Below, in pieces: positions 1 through 6,573 of a stretch of DNA of 6,573 bases. The stretch is taken from positions 1 to 6,573 of the forward strand of contig JAUMVL010000096.1 in assembly GCA_030530185.1 (NCBI GenBank). Direction: 5' to 3'. The position numbers and the translations under genes are program-made. The notes under the pieces were generated by a model that saw only the letters and a program-made list of their open reading frames with translations, was not told the DNA's origin and did not search any database. This stretch comes from Clostridia bacterium. GTDB taxonomy: Bacteria > Bacillota > Clostridia > Christensenellales > CAG-138. Each line of letters begins with the position of its first letter. Position 1 is the first letter of the stretch.

Positions 1-191
1 TCGGTCCGAAAGTCCACAACCGTATCCACCGCATTCTTCAACCATTGCAAATCCGCCCTGCTTGCAAAGAACAAATGCCCGCTGCGCAGCAGTCTGCCGC
101 GCCGAATCATTCGACCGTCCGCGGTTTTCATCCCGCCGAGATCGCGCGTATTGGGCAAGCATTCCAAACTCAATTTTGTACCAATGTTCAT
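1..191 (-). CDS. Tyrosine/serine protein phosphatase-like protein, N-terminal part (runs off the window)
   Basis: The minus frame starting at 191 gives 63 residues before the window edge. It contains CLPNTRDLGG (11-20), TADGRMIRRGRLLRSGHL (23-40) and DTVVDFRT (56-63). This order, N-x-R-D-L-G-G, then D-G-R-x-I-x-x-G-x-L-x-R-S-G, then V-V-D-F-R, is the usual start of the Y_phosphatase3-type family of bacterial dual-specificity or tyrosine phosphatases. The catalytic C-x5-R loop comes later in such proteins and lies outside the window, so activity cannot be judged. The start was chosen because GGGGGA sits about 5 bases upstream of the ATG and the motif begins 10-15 residues in, as in relatives; the same frame meets stop codons near 267-278. 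It is transcribed away from the hut genes and is probably unrelated to them. The family call is fairly sure; the cellular substrate is unknown. Confidence 0.8.
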   Translation of the reverse strand, partial: MNIGTKLSLECLPNTRDLGGMKTADGRMIRRGRLLRSGHLFFASRADLQWLKNAVDTVVDFRT

Positions 192-274
192 AGCTGTCCC
201 CCATGTTTTCGCTTTGACTGGCACGATGCACCGCTGTGCAGCGACAAAGCAGGTAATCGGTTTCTTCTATTATT

Positions 275-303
275 ATCATAAAAGATCCCTTGCTAAAAAG
301 CAA
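275..303 (-). promoter_or_regulatory. Predicted sigma-A promoter for the phosphatase gene
   Basis: On the minus strand TTGCTT (298-303) is followed after 17 bases by TATGAT (275-280). Transcription would begin near 267, leaving a leader of about 75 bases before the phosphatase start at 191. The spacing is ideal and the -10 is a good match; the -35 matches only moderately. It lies directly downstream of the terminator of the small gene, which fits a new transcription unit starting here. An alternative reading, in which the ATG inside the -10 box starts a different frame, is given under findings. Confidence 0.55.
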
Positions 304-322
304 TTCTTTTTCCGGAAGGCAT

Positions 323-347
323 AAAAAAAGAAGCCGCAACGGCTTCT
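323..347 (-). terminator. Rho-independent terminator of the 33-aa gene
   Basis: Read on the minus strand, AGAAGCCG, a TTG loop and CGGCTTCT form a perfect 8-bp stem, followed by a run of seven T (the first is the last base of the stem). It starts 5 bases after the TGA stop of the small minus-strand gene. The plus-strand reading has no T run after the stem, so it should act in one direction only. It separates the small gene from the phosphatase gene. Confidence 0.88.
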
Positions 348-352
348 GAAAC

Positions 353-454
353 TCAATAGCGCAATTCGGAAATCAGATCTTCAAACGGAACCTTCTTATC
401 CTCCACAACGGGTTGTTCGGCAGCCTCGATGCGGGATTTCGTTTGCTCTTCCAT
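353..454 (-). CDS. Small acidic protein of unknown function, 33 aa
   Basis: The ATG at 454 opens a 33-codon frame ending with TGA at 353-355. The product starts MEEQTKSRIEAAEQP and ends KKVPFEDLISELRY. It has seven Glu and two Asp against five Lys/Arg, no cysteine, no signal peptide and no membrane segment. The C-terminal dozen residues (PFEDLISELRY) could form an amphipathic helix. I do not recognise a family. The case for a real gene is its surroundings: a strong promoter at 484-512, AGGGGAG 8 bases upstream of the ATG, and an intrinsic terminator 5 bases after the stop. Together they make a self-contained transcription unit divergent from hutH. It might be a regulatory or adaptor peptide, but the sequence does not show this. 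Most gene callers would drop it for length. Confidence 0.7.
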   Translation of the reverse strand: MEEQTKSRIEAAEQPVVEDKKVPFEDLISELRY

Positions 455-483
455 CGTCCCATCTCCCCTCTTTGTTCTCCTTC

Positions 484-512
484 ATCATACGCTCGAACGG
501 AGTTTCCGTCAA
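484..512 (-). promoter_or_regulatory. Strong sigma-A promoter for the 33-aa gene
   Basis: On the minus strand TTGACG (507-512), a 17-base spacer and TATGAT (484-489) match the vegetative consensus at 5 of 6 positions in each box. The start site would be near 477, giving a leader of about 23 bases that consists largely of the ribosome binding site. It points away from hutH. Confidence 0.78.
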
Positions 513-526
513 TCGATTTGGATGAT

Positions 527-544
527 CGTTAACGAAATGTTAAT
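527..544. repeat. GTTAA direct repeat with a CGTTAACG palindrome, possible operator
   Basis: CGTTAACG (527-534) is a perfect 8-bp palindrome. A second GTTAA begins at 539, exactly 11 bases (one helical turn) after the first at 528. Seen differently, TTAAC-N5-GTTAA on the minus strand is a 5-bp inverted repeat. The element ends about 15 bases upstream of the -35 box of the small gene. The position suits an activator or an upstream-bound repressor, but arms this short occur by chance, so the regulatory role is a guess. Confidence 0.3.
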
Positions 545-647
545 CCCCCGTTCATGGATGCATTTTCCCCGAAGATTTTGTGTAAATATGCATGATGCCT
601 CCCTATATCTTGTTTCGCTATTCACATAGGAGCGGTTTTTAGGCTGC

Positions 648-660
648 CGGCTTAAAGCCG
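648..660. repeat. 13-bp palindrome CGGCTT-A-AAGCCG, possible operator
   Basis: Two 6-bp arms surround one central base. No T run follows on either strand, so it is not an intrinsic terminator. It lies about 60 bases upstream of the hut -35 box. A transcription factor site is possible; the sequence alone does not name the factor. Confidence 0.35.
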
Positions 661-683
661 TGAACAGTGTGCAAAACGCCCTG

Positions 684-700
684 AAAAATCGTATATTTTT
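684..700. repeat. Inverted repeat AAAAAT-N5-ATTTTT upstream of the hut promoter
   Basis: The two 6-bp AT-only arms are separated by CGTAT and end 19 bases before the -35 box, roughly -55 to -71 from the likely start site. The position suits an activator site or an UP-element-like AT tract that contacts the RNA polymerase alpha subunit. It does not match the catabolite-responsive element consensus. Confidence 0.35.
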
Positions 701-719
701 GAAATTGTCGTGCGGCACA

Positions 720-748
720 TTGACCCCGCCCGACGCGCGTGTTATGAT
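720..748 (+). promoter_or_regulatory. Predicted sigma-A promoter of the hut operon
   Basis: TTGACC (720-725), a 17-base spacer and TATGAT (743-748) form a near-consensus vegetative promoter. Transcription should begin near A755, leaving a leader of about 41 bases to the hutH ATG. The leader is too short for a T-box or a typical riboswitch. The near-consensus boxes suggest control by a repressor, or by loss of repression, more than by a need for strong activation; that last point is inference. Confidence 0.8.
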
Positions 749-795
749 ACTATCAGACCGGCATTTTACACATCTCTTACAAGGACGGTATTGCA

Positions 796-2346
796 ATGAA
801 CCATTTGACGGAGAACATTCACCATGTCACATTGGATGGTGAATCCCTGCAAATCGAACAAGTTGTCGCGGTCGCACGCTTCGGTGCAACCGTATCTCTG
901 TCCCCTTCGACCTATGAAGCCATCGACGCCTCGCGTGCACTCGTCGAACGCATTGTCCGCGAAGGCCGCACCGTATACGGCATCTCGACGGGGTTCGGAG
1001 AGTTTTCCAAAATCACAATCGGCAGCGACAAGAGTGCAGAGCTGCAGGAAAATCTGATTTTAAGCCACTGTGTTGCGGTCGGCACGCCGCTGCCCGAGGA
1101 GACCGTTCGGGCCATGATGCTGCTCCGTGCCAATGCGCTTTCCAAAGGCTATTCGGGCATCCGGCGCGAGCTGATCGAGGCGCTGATTGCGATGCTGAAC
1201 AAGGGCGTGCACCCGATCGTGCCCGAACAGGGCTCGCTCGGTGCGAGCGGCGATCTGGCTCCGCTGTCACACATGGCGCTCGTACTGCTGGGTAAAGGCG
1301 AAGCGATCTATCGCGGCGAACGCCTGCCCGGCGCGGAGGCGATGAGACGCGCCGGGATTCCGGTGTTTCATCTGCTTGCCAAGGAGGGCCTTGCGCTGAT
1401 CAACGGCACGCAGTGCATGACGGCGATCGGCACGCTCGCCTGGTATGATCTGAATCGCGCAACCGAGATTGCGGACATTACGGCATCGCTGACGATGCAG
1501 GCGCTGACCTGCCTGCTCTCGGCATTCGACCCGCGCATCCATGCGGTACGCCCGCACGGCGGGCAAAGCCTTGTTGCCAACAACATCCGGCTTTTGAGCG
1601 AAAACAGTCCGTCGATGGAACGTAACCGGACGCTTCGCGTGCAGGATGCCTATGCGATCCGCTGCATCCCGCAGGTGCATGGCGCGGTGCGCGACGCGCT
1701 GCACCATGTGCGTCACGTATTTGAAACCGAAATGAACTCCGTCACCGACAACCCGATCCTGTTTCTCGACGACGAAAGCGTGCTCTCGGGCGGCAATTTC
1801 CACGGCGAACCGGTTGCGCTCGTGATGGACTACCTGTCCATCGCCGCGGCGGAGCTGGCTTCGATCTCCGAACGCCGGCTCGAGCGCATGGTGAACCCGA
1901 CGCTGTCCAACGGCCTGCCCGCCTTCTTGGCTCCGGATGGCGGCATCAACTCCGGCTACATGATCTGCCAGTATTCGGCGGCGTCGCTCGTTTCGGAAAA
2001 CAAGGTGTATGCGCATCCGGCAAGCGTCGATTCGATCCCGTCCTCTGCCAATCAGGAGGACCATGTTTCAATGGGAACGACCGCTGCACGCAACTGCCGC
2101 CGCATCGTTGAAAACCTGTACTCCGTCCTCGCGTTCGAGCTGATGGCAGCGGTACAGGGAATCGACCTCAGAAAAACGTGCGAGCTCAGCCCCGCGCAGC
2201 AGGTTGTTTATGACAAGGTGCGCGCCGTCGTTCCGTTCTATGCCAAGGATGAAGAGATCCGACCGCACGTTGCCGCAATCAACAAGCTCATTCGTAACAC
2301 CGAGATTGAAAACACCGTGAAGCAGATGCTTCCCGATTTTCACTAA
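796..2346 (+). CDS. hutH: Histidine ammonia-lyase (histidase)
   Basis: This enzyme removes ammonia from L-histidine to give trans-urocanate, the first step of the hut pathway in the cytoplasm. The 516-aa length is normal for the family. The signature GSLGASGDLAPLSH (146-159) contains Ala150-Ser151-Gly152, which cyclise into the MIO electrophile. Other active-site elements are in place: Tyr61 region in YGISTGFGEF, His91 in LSHCVAVG, Asn203 in LINGTQ, Tyr286 in VQDAYAIRC, Gln293 and Arg299 in IPQVHGAVRD, Phe335 in GGNFHGE and Glu421 in SSANQEDHVSM. Nothing essential is missing. The ATG at 796 is preceded by AAGGA at 781-785; the 10-base gap is slightly long, but no better in-frame start exists and the homologous segment VTLDGESL begins at residue 11. 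It is the first gene of the operon. A tyrosine or phenylalanine ammonia-lyase is unlikely because of the close histidase-type motifs and the hut context. Confidence 0.97.
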   Translation: MNHLTENIHHVTLDGESLQIEQVVAVARFGATVSLSPSTYEAIDASRALVERIVREGRTVYGISTGFGEFSKITIGSDKSAELQENLILSHCVAVGTPLPEETVRAMMLLRANALSKGYSGIRRELIEALIAMLNKGVHPIVPEQGSLGASGDLAPLSHMALVLLGKGEAIYRGERLPGAEAMRRAGIPVFHLLAKEGLALINGTQCMTAIGTLAWYDLNRATEIADITASLTMQALTCLLSAFDPRIHAVRPHGGQSLVANNIRLLSENSPSMERNRTLRVQDAYAIRCIPQVHGAVRDALHHVRHVFETEMNSVTDNPILFLDDESVLSGGNFHGEPVALVMDYLSIAAAELASISERRLERMVNPTLSNGLPAFLAPDGGINSGYMICQYSAASLVSENKVYAHPASVDSIPSSANQEDHVSMGTTAARNCRRIVENLYSVLAFELMAAVQGIDLRKTCELSPAQQVVYDKVRAVVPFYAKDEEIRPHVAAINKLIRNTEIENTVKQMLPDFH

Positions 2347-2404
2347 CCTTCAGTCGGGCAGCAGATTGTTCGACCGGGGTTTTCAGACCTGTTTAACGAT
2401 CCAC

Positions 2405-2412
2405 AAAGGAGG
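2405..2412 (+). promoter_or_regulatory. Strong ribosome binding site for hutU
   Basis: AAAGGAGG lies 5 bases before the hutU ATG and is a full match to the anti-Shine-Dalgarno sequence. It ends the 71-base gap after hutH, the largest gap inside the operon. I see no terminator or clear second promoter in that gap, so hutU is probably cotranscribed and separately initiated. Confidence 0.85.
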
Positions 2413-2417
2413 ACTCT

Positions 2418-4418
<2,001 letters not shown>

Positions 4419-4422
4419 CGCT

Positions 4423-5319
4423 ATGGCACAATTGATGGAATGTATCCCCAACATCAGCGAAGGCCGCCGCACGGAGGTCATCGAGGCGGTTGCGAACGCC
4501 GTTCGCTCGGTTCCGGGCGTGACGCTGATTGACTACTCCTCTGACGCGAGCCACAACCGCTCGGTGTTCACCTTCTTGGGCGAACCGGATTCCGTAGCCG
4601 AAGCGGCATTTCGGCTTGCCAGAGCCGCGGTGGAGCACATTGACCTGCGCGTCCACCAGGGCGAACATCCGCGCATGGGCGCGGTGGACGTGATCCCATT
4701 CGTCCCGGTGCGCGGCATGGAGATGGAGGAATGCGTAACGCGGTCCAAAGCGCTCGGCAAACGCCTTTCGGACGAACTGGATCTTCCGGTTTTTCTGTAT
4801 GAGGAGAGCGCATCCGCGCCGCATCGCAAGAACCTTGCTGCGATCCGCAAAGGACAGTTCGAGGGTATGGCCGAAAAAGTGCTGCAGGCGGAATGGCACC
4901 CCGACTTTGGCGGCAACCGCATTCATCCAAGCGCGGGCGTCGTCGCCGTCGGCGCCCGGCAGCCGCTGATTGCGTTCAATATCAACCTCGATACGCCGGA
5001 TGTGTCGATCGCAAGCAGAATTGCAAAGATCATCCGCGAATCAAGCGGTGGGCTCAAGGCCGTCAAGGCGCTCGGCGTGATGCTCGAGGAGCGCAACCTT
5101 GCACAAGTCTCGATCAATATGTGCGACTTTCATCAGACGCCGCTGTATCGTGTGCTGGAGCTCGTTCGGTTCGAAGCCGCGCGCTATGGGGTTCACGTCG
5201 TCGGCACAGAAATCATCGGTCTCAGCCCGATGGAGGCGCTGATTGACTCCGCAAGCTACTATTTGCAGCTTGAAGCGTTCGATCAAAAGCGACAGGTTTT
5301 GGAGAATCAATTGCTGTGA
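4423..5319 (+). CDS. ftcD: Glutamate formimidoyltransferase
   Basis: It transfers the formimino group of N-formimidoyl-L-glutamate to tetrahydrofolate, giving glutamate and 5-formimino-THF. The 298 residues make up only the transferase half of the animal FTCD protein: an N-terminal subdomain of about 1-180 starting with ECIPNISEGR (6-15), then a C-terminal subdomain with FNINLDTPDVSIASRIAK (185-202), INMCDFHQTPLYRVLELVRFE and GTEIIGLSP (261-269). His82 in HQGEHPRMGAVDV corresponds to the catalytic histidine of the mammalian enzyme, at the same residue number. The cyclodeaminase half is absent here and is probably supplied by the gene starting at 6539. It lies between hutU and hutI and overlaps hutI by 4 bases. 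Its presence, with no hutG in view, shows that this pathway conserves the one-carbon unit on folate. Confidence 0.96.
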   Translation: MAQLMECIPNISEGRRTEVIEAVANAVRSVPGVTLIDYSSDASHNRSVFTFLGEPDSVAEAAFRLARAAVEHIDLRVHQGEHPRMGAVDVIPFVPVRGMEMEECVTRSKALGKRLSDELDLPVFLYEESASAPHRKNLAAIRKGQFEGMAEKVLQAEWHPDFGGNRIHPSAGVVAVGARQPLIAFNINLDTPDVSIASRIAKIIRESSGGLKAVKALGVMLEERNLAQVSINMCDFHQTPLYRVLELVRFEAARYGVHVVGTEIIGLSPMEALIDSASYYLQLEAFDQKRQVLENQLL

Positions 5320-6542
5320 AACGGATCTTTACCAACATTGGCGAGCTTGCTACGTCCCAAGGCCGTACCGCGCTTTGCGGCAAAGCACAGGGCAATATAA
5401 AGCGGCTGCAAAGCGCATGGATCCTTGAAAAAAACTGCATGATCGACTCCGTCGGCACGGGGTCGCCTCCTGCTGCGGATAAGGTCATCGACTGCGGCGG
5501 CAAGCTTGTCACGCCGGGACTGGTCGATTGTCATACGCATCTGGTGTTCGGCGGCTGGCGTGAAAAAGAGCTTGCAATGAAGCTTGCCGGGAAGTCGTAT
5601 CTGGAGATTCTTGCAGCCGGCGGCGGAATTCTTTCCACCGTGCGCGAAACGAGAGCAGCAAGCGAGGACGCCCTTTATGAAAAAGCATCCCGTCTCCTCT
5701 CGGAGGCCATGTCTTACGGCACGACCGCGATGGAGATCAAAAGCGGCTACGGGCTGGACCTGTCTACAGAGCAGAAACAGCTGCGCGTTATAAAACGGTT
5801 GAAGGAACAGAATTCCGACCTTGCCGCGACCTTCCTTGGCGCACACGCCTTCCCGCCCGAGATGGAACGCGAAGCATACATGGACTTTCTTTGCGAAACG
5901 GCGATCCCCGCAATTGCTGCCGATGGCTTGGCGGAATACTGCGATGTCTTTTGCGATGAAGGTGTATTTACGGCGGCACAGGCCGAACGGATTTTGCTTT
6001 GCGGCAAACGCTTTGGTCTCATACCCAAGCTGCATGCGGATGAGATTCGGGAAATCGGTGGCACGGAGACCGCTGCAAAAGTCGGCGCGATCAGCTGCGA
6101 TCACCTCAGCGAAACCGGCGTGGCCGGCATCCGCGCGCTCAAAGACGGCGGTGTGATCGCGGTCATGCTCCCCGCCACATCGTTTTATCTGCAAAAGCCG
6201 TATGGAAACTTTCGCGGCATGATCGACGCAGGCGTGCCCGTTGCCGTTGCGACCGATATGAACCCCGGTTCGACGCCGAATCTTTCGCTTCCGTTCGCCA
6301 TGACCGCCGCTTGCCTATACGGACGGCTGACGCCCGAGGAGGTGCTCACTGCGGCAACGCTGAACGGCGCGGCCGCTATCGGAATGGCGAACCGGCTCGG
6401 CACGCTCGAATCGGGCAAGCAGGCCGACCTGGTCGTATGGGATGCGGACAATCTCGAACAATTGATTTATCGCTACGGAACGAACCGTACGCTGCGCGTC
6501 TACAAGCGCGGCGTGTGTCAATTTGGAAAGGAGCGCGTATGA
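5316..6542 (+). CDS. hutI: Imidazolonepropionase
   Basis: This metal-dependent amidohydrolase opens the ring of 4-imidazolone-5-propionate to form N-formimidoyl-L-glutamate, the substrate of the FtcD encoded just upstream. The 408-aa length is normal. Expected metal ligands are visible: His73 and His75 in DCHTHLVFGG, His240 in KLHADEI and Asp314 in VATDMNPGS; His263 in CDHLSE is the other conserved active-site histidine. AGGGILSTVRETR (101-113) and IKSGYGLDL (141-149) are also typical of the family. The start is GTG at 5316, overlapping the ftcD stop as GTGA; GGAG at 5301-5304 is 11 bases upstream, rather far, so initiation probably relies on translational coupling. The N-terminal NIGELATSQG aligns with the usual beginning of the family, which supports this start. 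The gene order ftcD-hutI is the reverse of reaction order. Confidence 0.96.
   Translation: MKRIFTNIGELATSQGRTALCGKAQGNIKRLQSAWILEKNCMIDSVGTGSPPAADKVIDCGGKLVTPGLVDCHTHLVFGGWREKELAMKLAGKSYLEILAAGGGILSTVRETRAASEDALYEKASRLLSEAMSYGTTAMEIKSGYGLDLSTEQKQLRVIKRLKEQNSDLAATFLGAHAFPPEMEREAYMDFLCETAIPAIAADGLAEYCDVFCDEGVFTAAQAERILLCGKRFGLIPKLHADEIREIGGTETAAKVGAISCDHLSETGVAGIRALKDGGVIAVMLPATSFYLQKPYGNFRGMIDAGVPVAVATDMNPGSTPNLSLPFAMTAACLYGRLTPEEVLTAATLNGAAAIGMANRLGTLESGKQADLVVWDADNLEQLIYRYGTNRTLRVYKRGVCQFGKERV
6525..6533 (+). promoter_or_regulatory. Ribosome binding site of the gene after hutI
   Basis: GGAAAGGAG lies within the last codons of hutI, 5 bases before the ATG at 6539. This is good placement and strengthens the case that the ATG is a real start. 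Confidence 0.8.
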
Positions 6543-6573
6543 ACCGTCTGACGGAACTCGATGTCAAAACCTT
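6539..6573 (+). CDS. fchA: Probable formimidoyltetrahydrofolate cyclodeaminase, first 11 codons only
   Basis: An ATG overlaps the hutI stop as ATGA and follows a strong ribosome binding site. Only MNRLTELDVKT plus two bases are visible before the window ends. Cyclodeaminases commonly begin with a short M-x-L-x-x-L-x-x-x-x-F stretch before a P-G-G-G-S motif, and this start fits, though eleven residues are weak evidence. The stronger argument is context: FtcD makes 5-formimino-THF and needs a cyclodeaminase, and none has appeared so far. The real existence of the gene is well supported; its identity is an inference. A different hut accessory gene, such as a transporter or a second lyase, remains possible. 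Confidence 0.6.
   Translation, partial: MNRLTELDVKT

Larger units (their letters stand above)
455..795. other. Divergent intergenic control region
   Basis: These 341 bases lie between the start of the 33-aa gene (minus) and hutH (plus). They hold one promoter in each direction, about 208 bases apart between the facing -35 boxes, and three short symmetric elements listed separately. I see no tRNA, no riboswitch-like fold and no convincing coding frame; open frames crossing it run through both promoters and look like chance. Parts are AT-rich compared with the hut genes, as expected of regulatory DNA. Confidence 0.6.

Noticed and set aside
45..281. 78-codon plus frame at the left end.
   Set aside because: It is antisense to the phosphatase gene, whose family motifs are clear, and has no supporting signals.
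310..317. TTCCGGAA 8-bp palindrome near the phosphatase promoter.
   Set aside because: It is too short to separate from chance, and nothing else points to a bound factor.
551..592. Minus-strand 13-codon frame (start ATG at about 592) preceded by AGGGAGG, possibly a leader peptide.
   Set aside because: The spacing to the ATG is only about 4 bases, no promoter is visible upstream, and there is no attenuator-like structure after it.
608..625. Possible catabolite-responsive element around TTGTTTCGCTATTCAC.
   Set aside because: The central CG is out of register with the TGWAANCGNTNWCA consensus and the A-A pair is missing; it is also far upstream of the hut start site.
509..796. 95-codon minus frame across the intergenic region.
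   Set aside because: It runs through the hut promoter and up to the minus-strand promoter, has no good ribosome binding site and an unlikely composition.
1267..2064. Long 265-codon minus frame inside hutH.
   Set aside because: It is an arginine- and histidine-rich antisense shadow of a GC-rich gene, with no family resemblance.
2347..2417. Possible terminator or second promoter in the hutH-hutU gap.
   Set aside because: I found no stem followed by a T run and no paired -35/-10 boxes with suitable spacing.

Overview
This is a catabolic locus with low novelty. Most of the window is a histidine-utilisation (hut) operon on the plus strand: hutH, hutU, ftcD, hutI, then the first codons of a fifth gene that is probably formimidoyltetrahydrofolate cyclodeaminase (fchA). 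Together they would convert histidine to urocanate, imidazolonepropionate and N-formimidoyl-glutamate. The formimino group would then pass to tetrahydrofolate, giving free glutamate, and the product would be cyclised to 5,10-methenyl-THF with release of ammonia. This is the folate-linked route, not the HutG (formiminoglutamase) or HutF/HutG routes.

The organism looks like a moderately GC-rich anaerobic Firmicute of the Clostridia type. Evidence: sigma-A-like promoters with 17-bp spacers and TATGAT -10 boxes, strong AGGAGG-type ribosome binding sites, tightly coupled genes, a long-form urocanase and a stand-alone FtcD beside a separate cyclodeaminase. The lineage is an inference and could be wrong.

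Layout. Bases 1-191 (minus) hold the N-terminal part of a tyrosine/serine phosphatase-like protein with its own promoter at 275-303. Bases 323-512 hold a compact minus-strand unit: promoter, ribosome binding site, a 33-codon gene and an intrinsic terminator. Bases 513-795 form a divergent control region with several short palindromes and, on the plus strand, the hut promoter at 720-748. Bases 796-6573 are the hut operon, with gaps of 71 and 4 bases and two 4-base overlaps.

The points most worth a second look are the 33-aa gene, which automated annotation would probably miss, the short repeats between the divergent promoters, and the absence of any visible hut regulator or structured leader. 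No new defence, mobile or RNA-guided system is visible.
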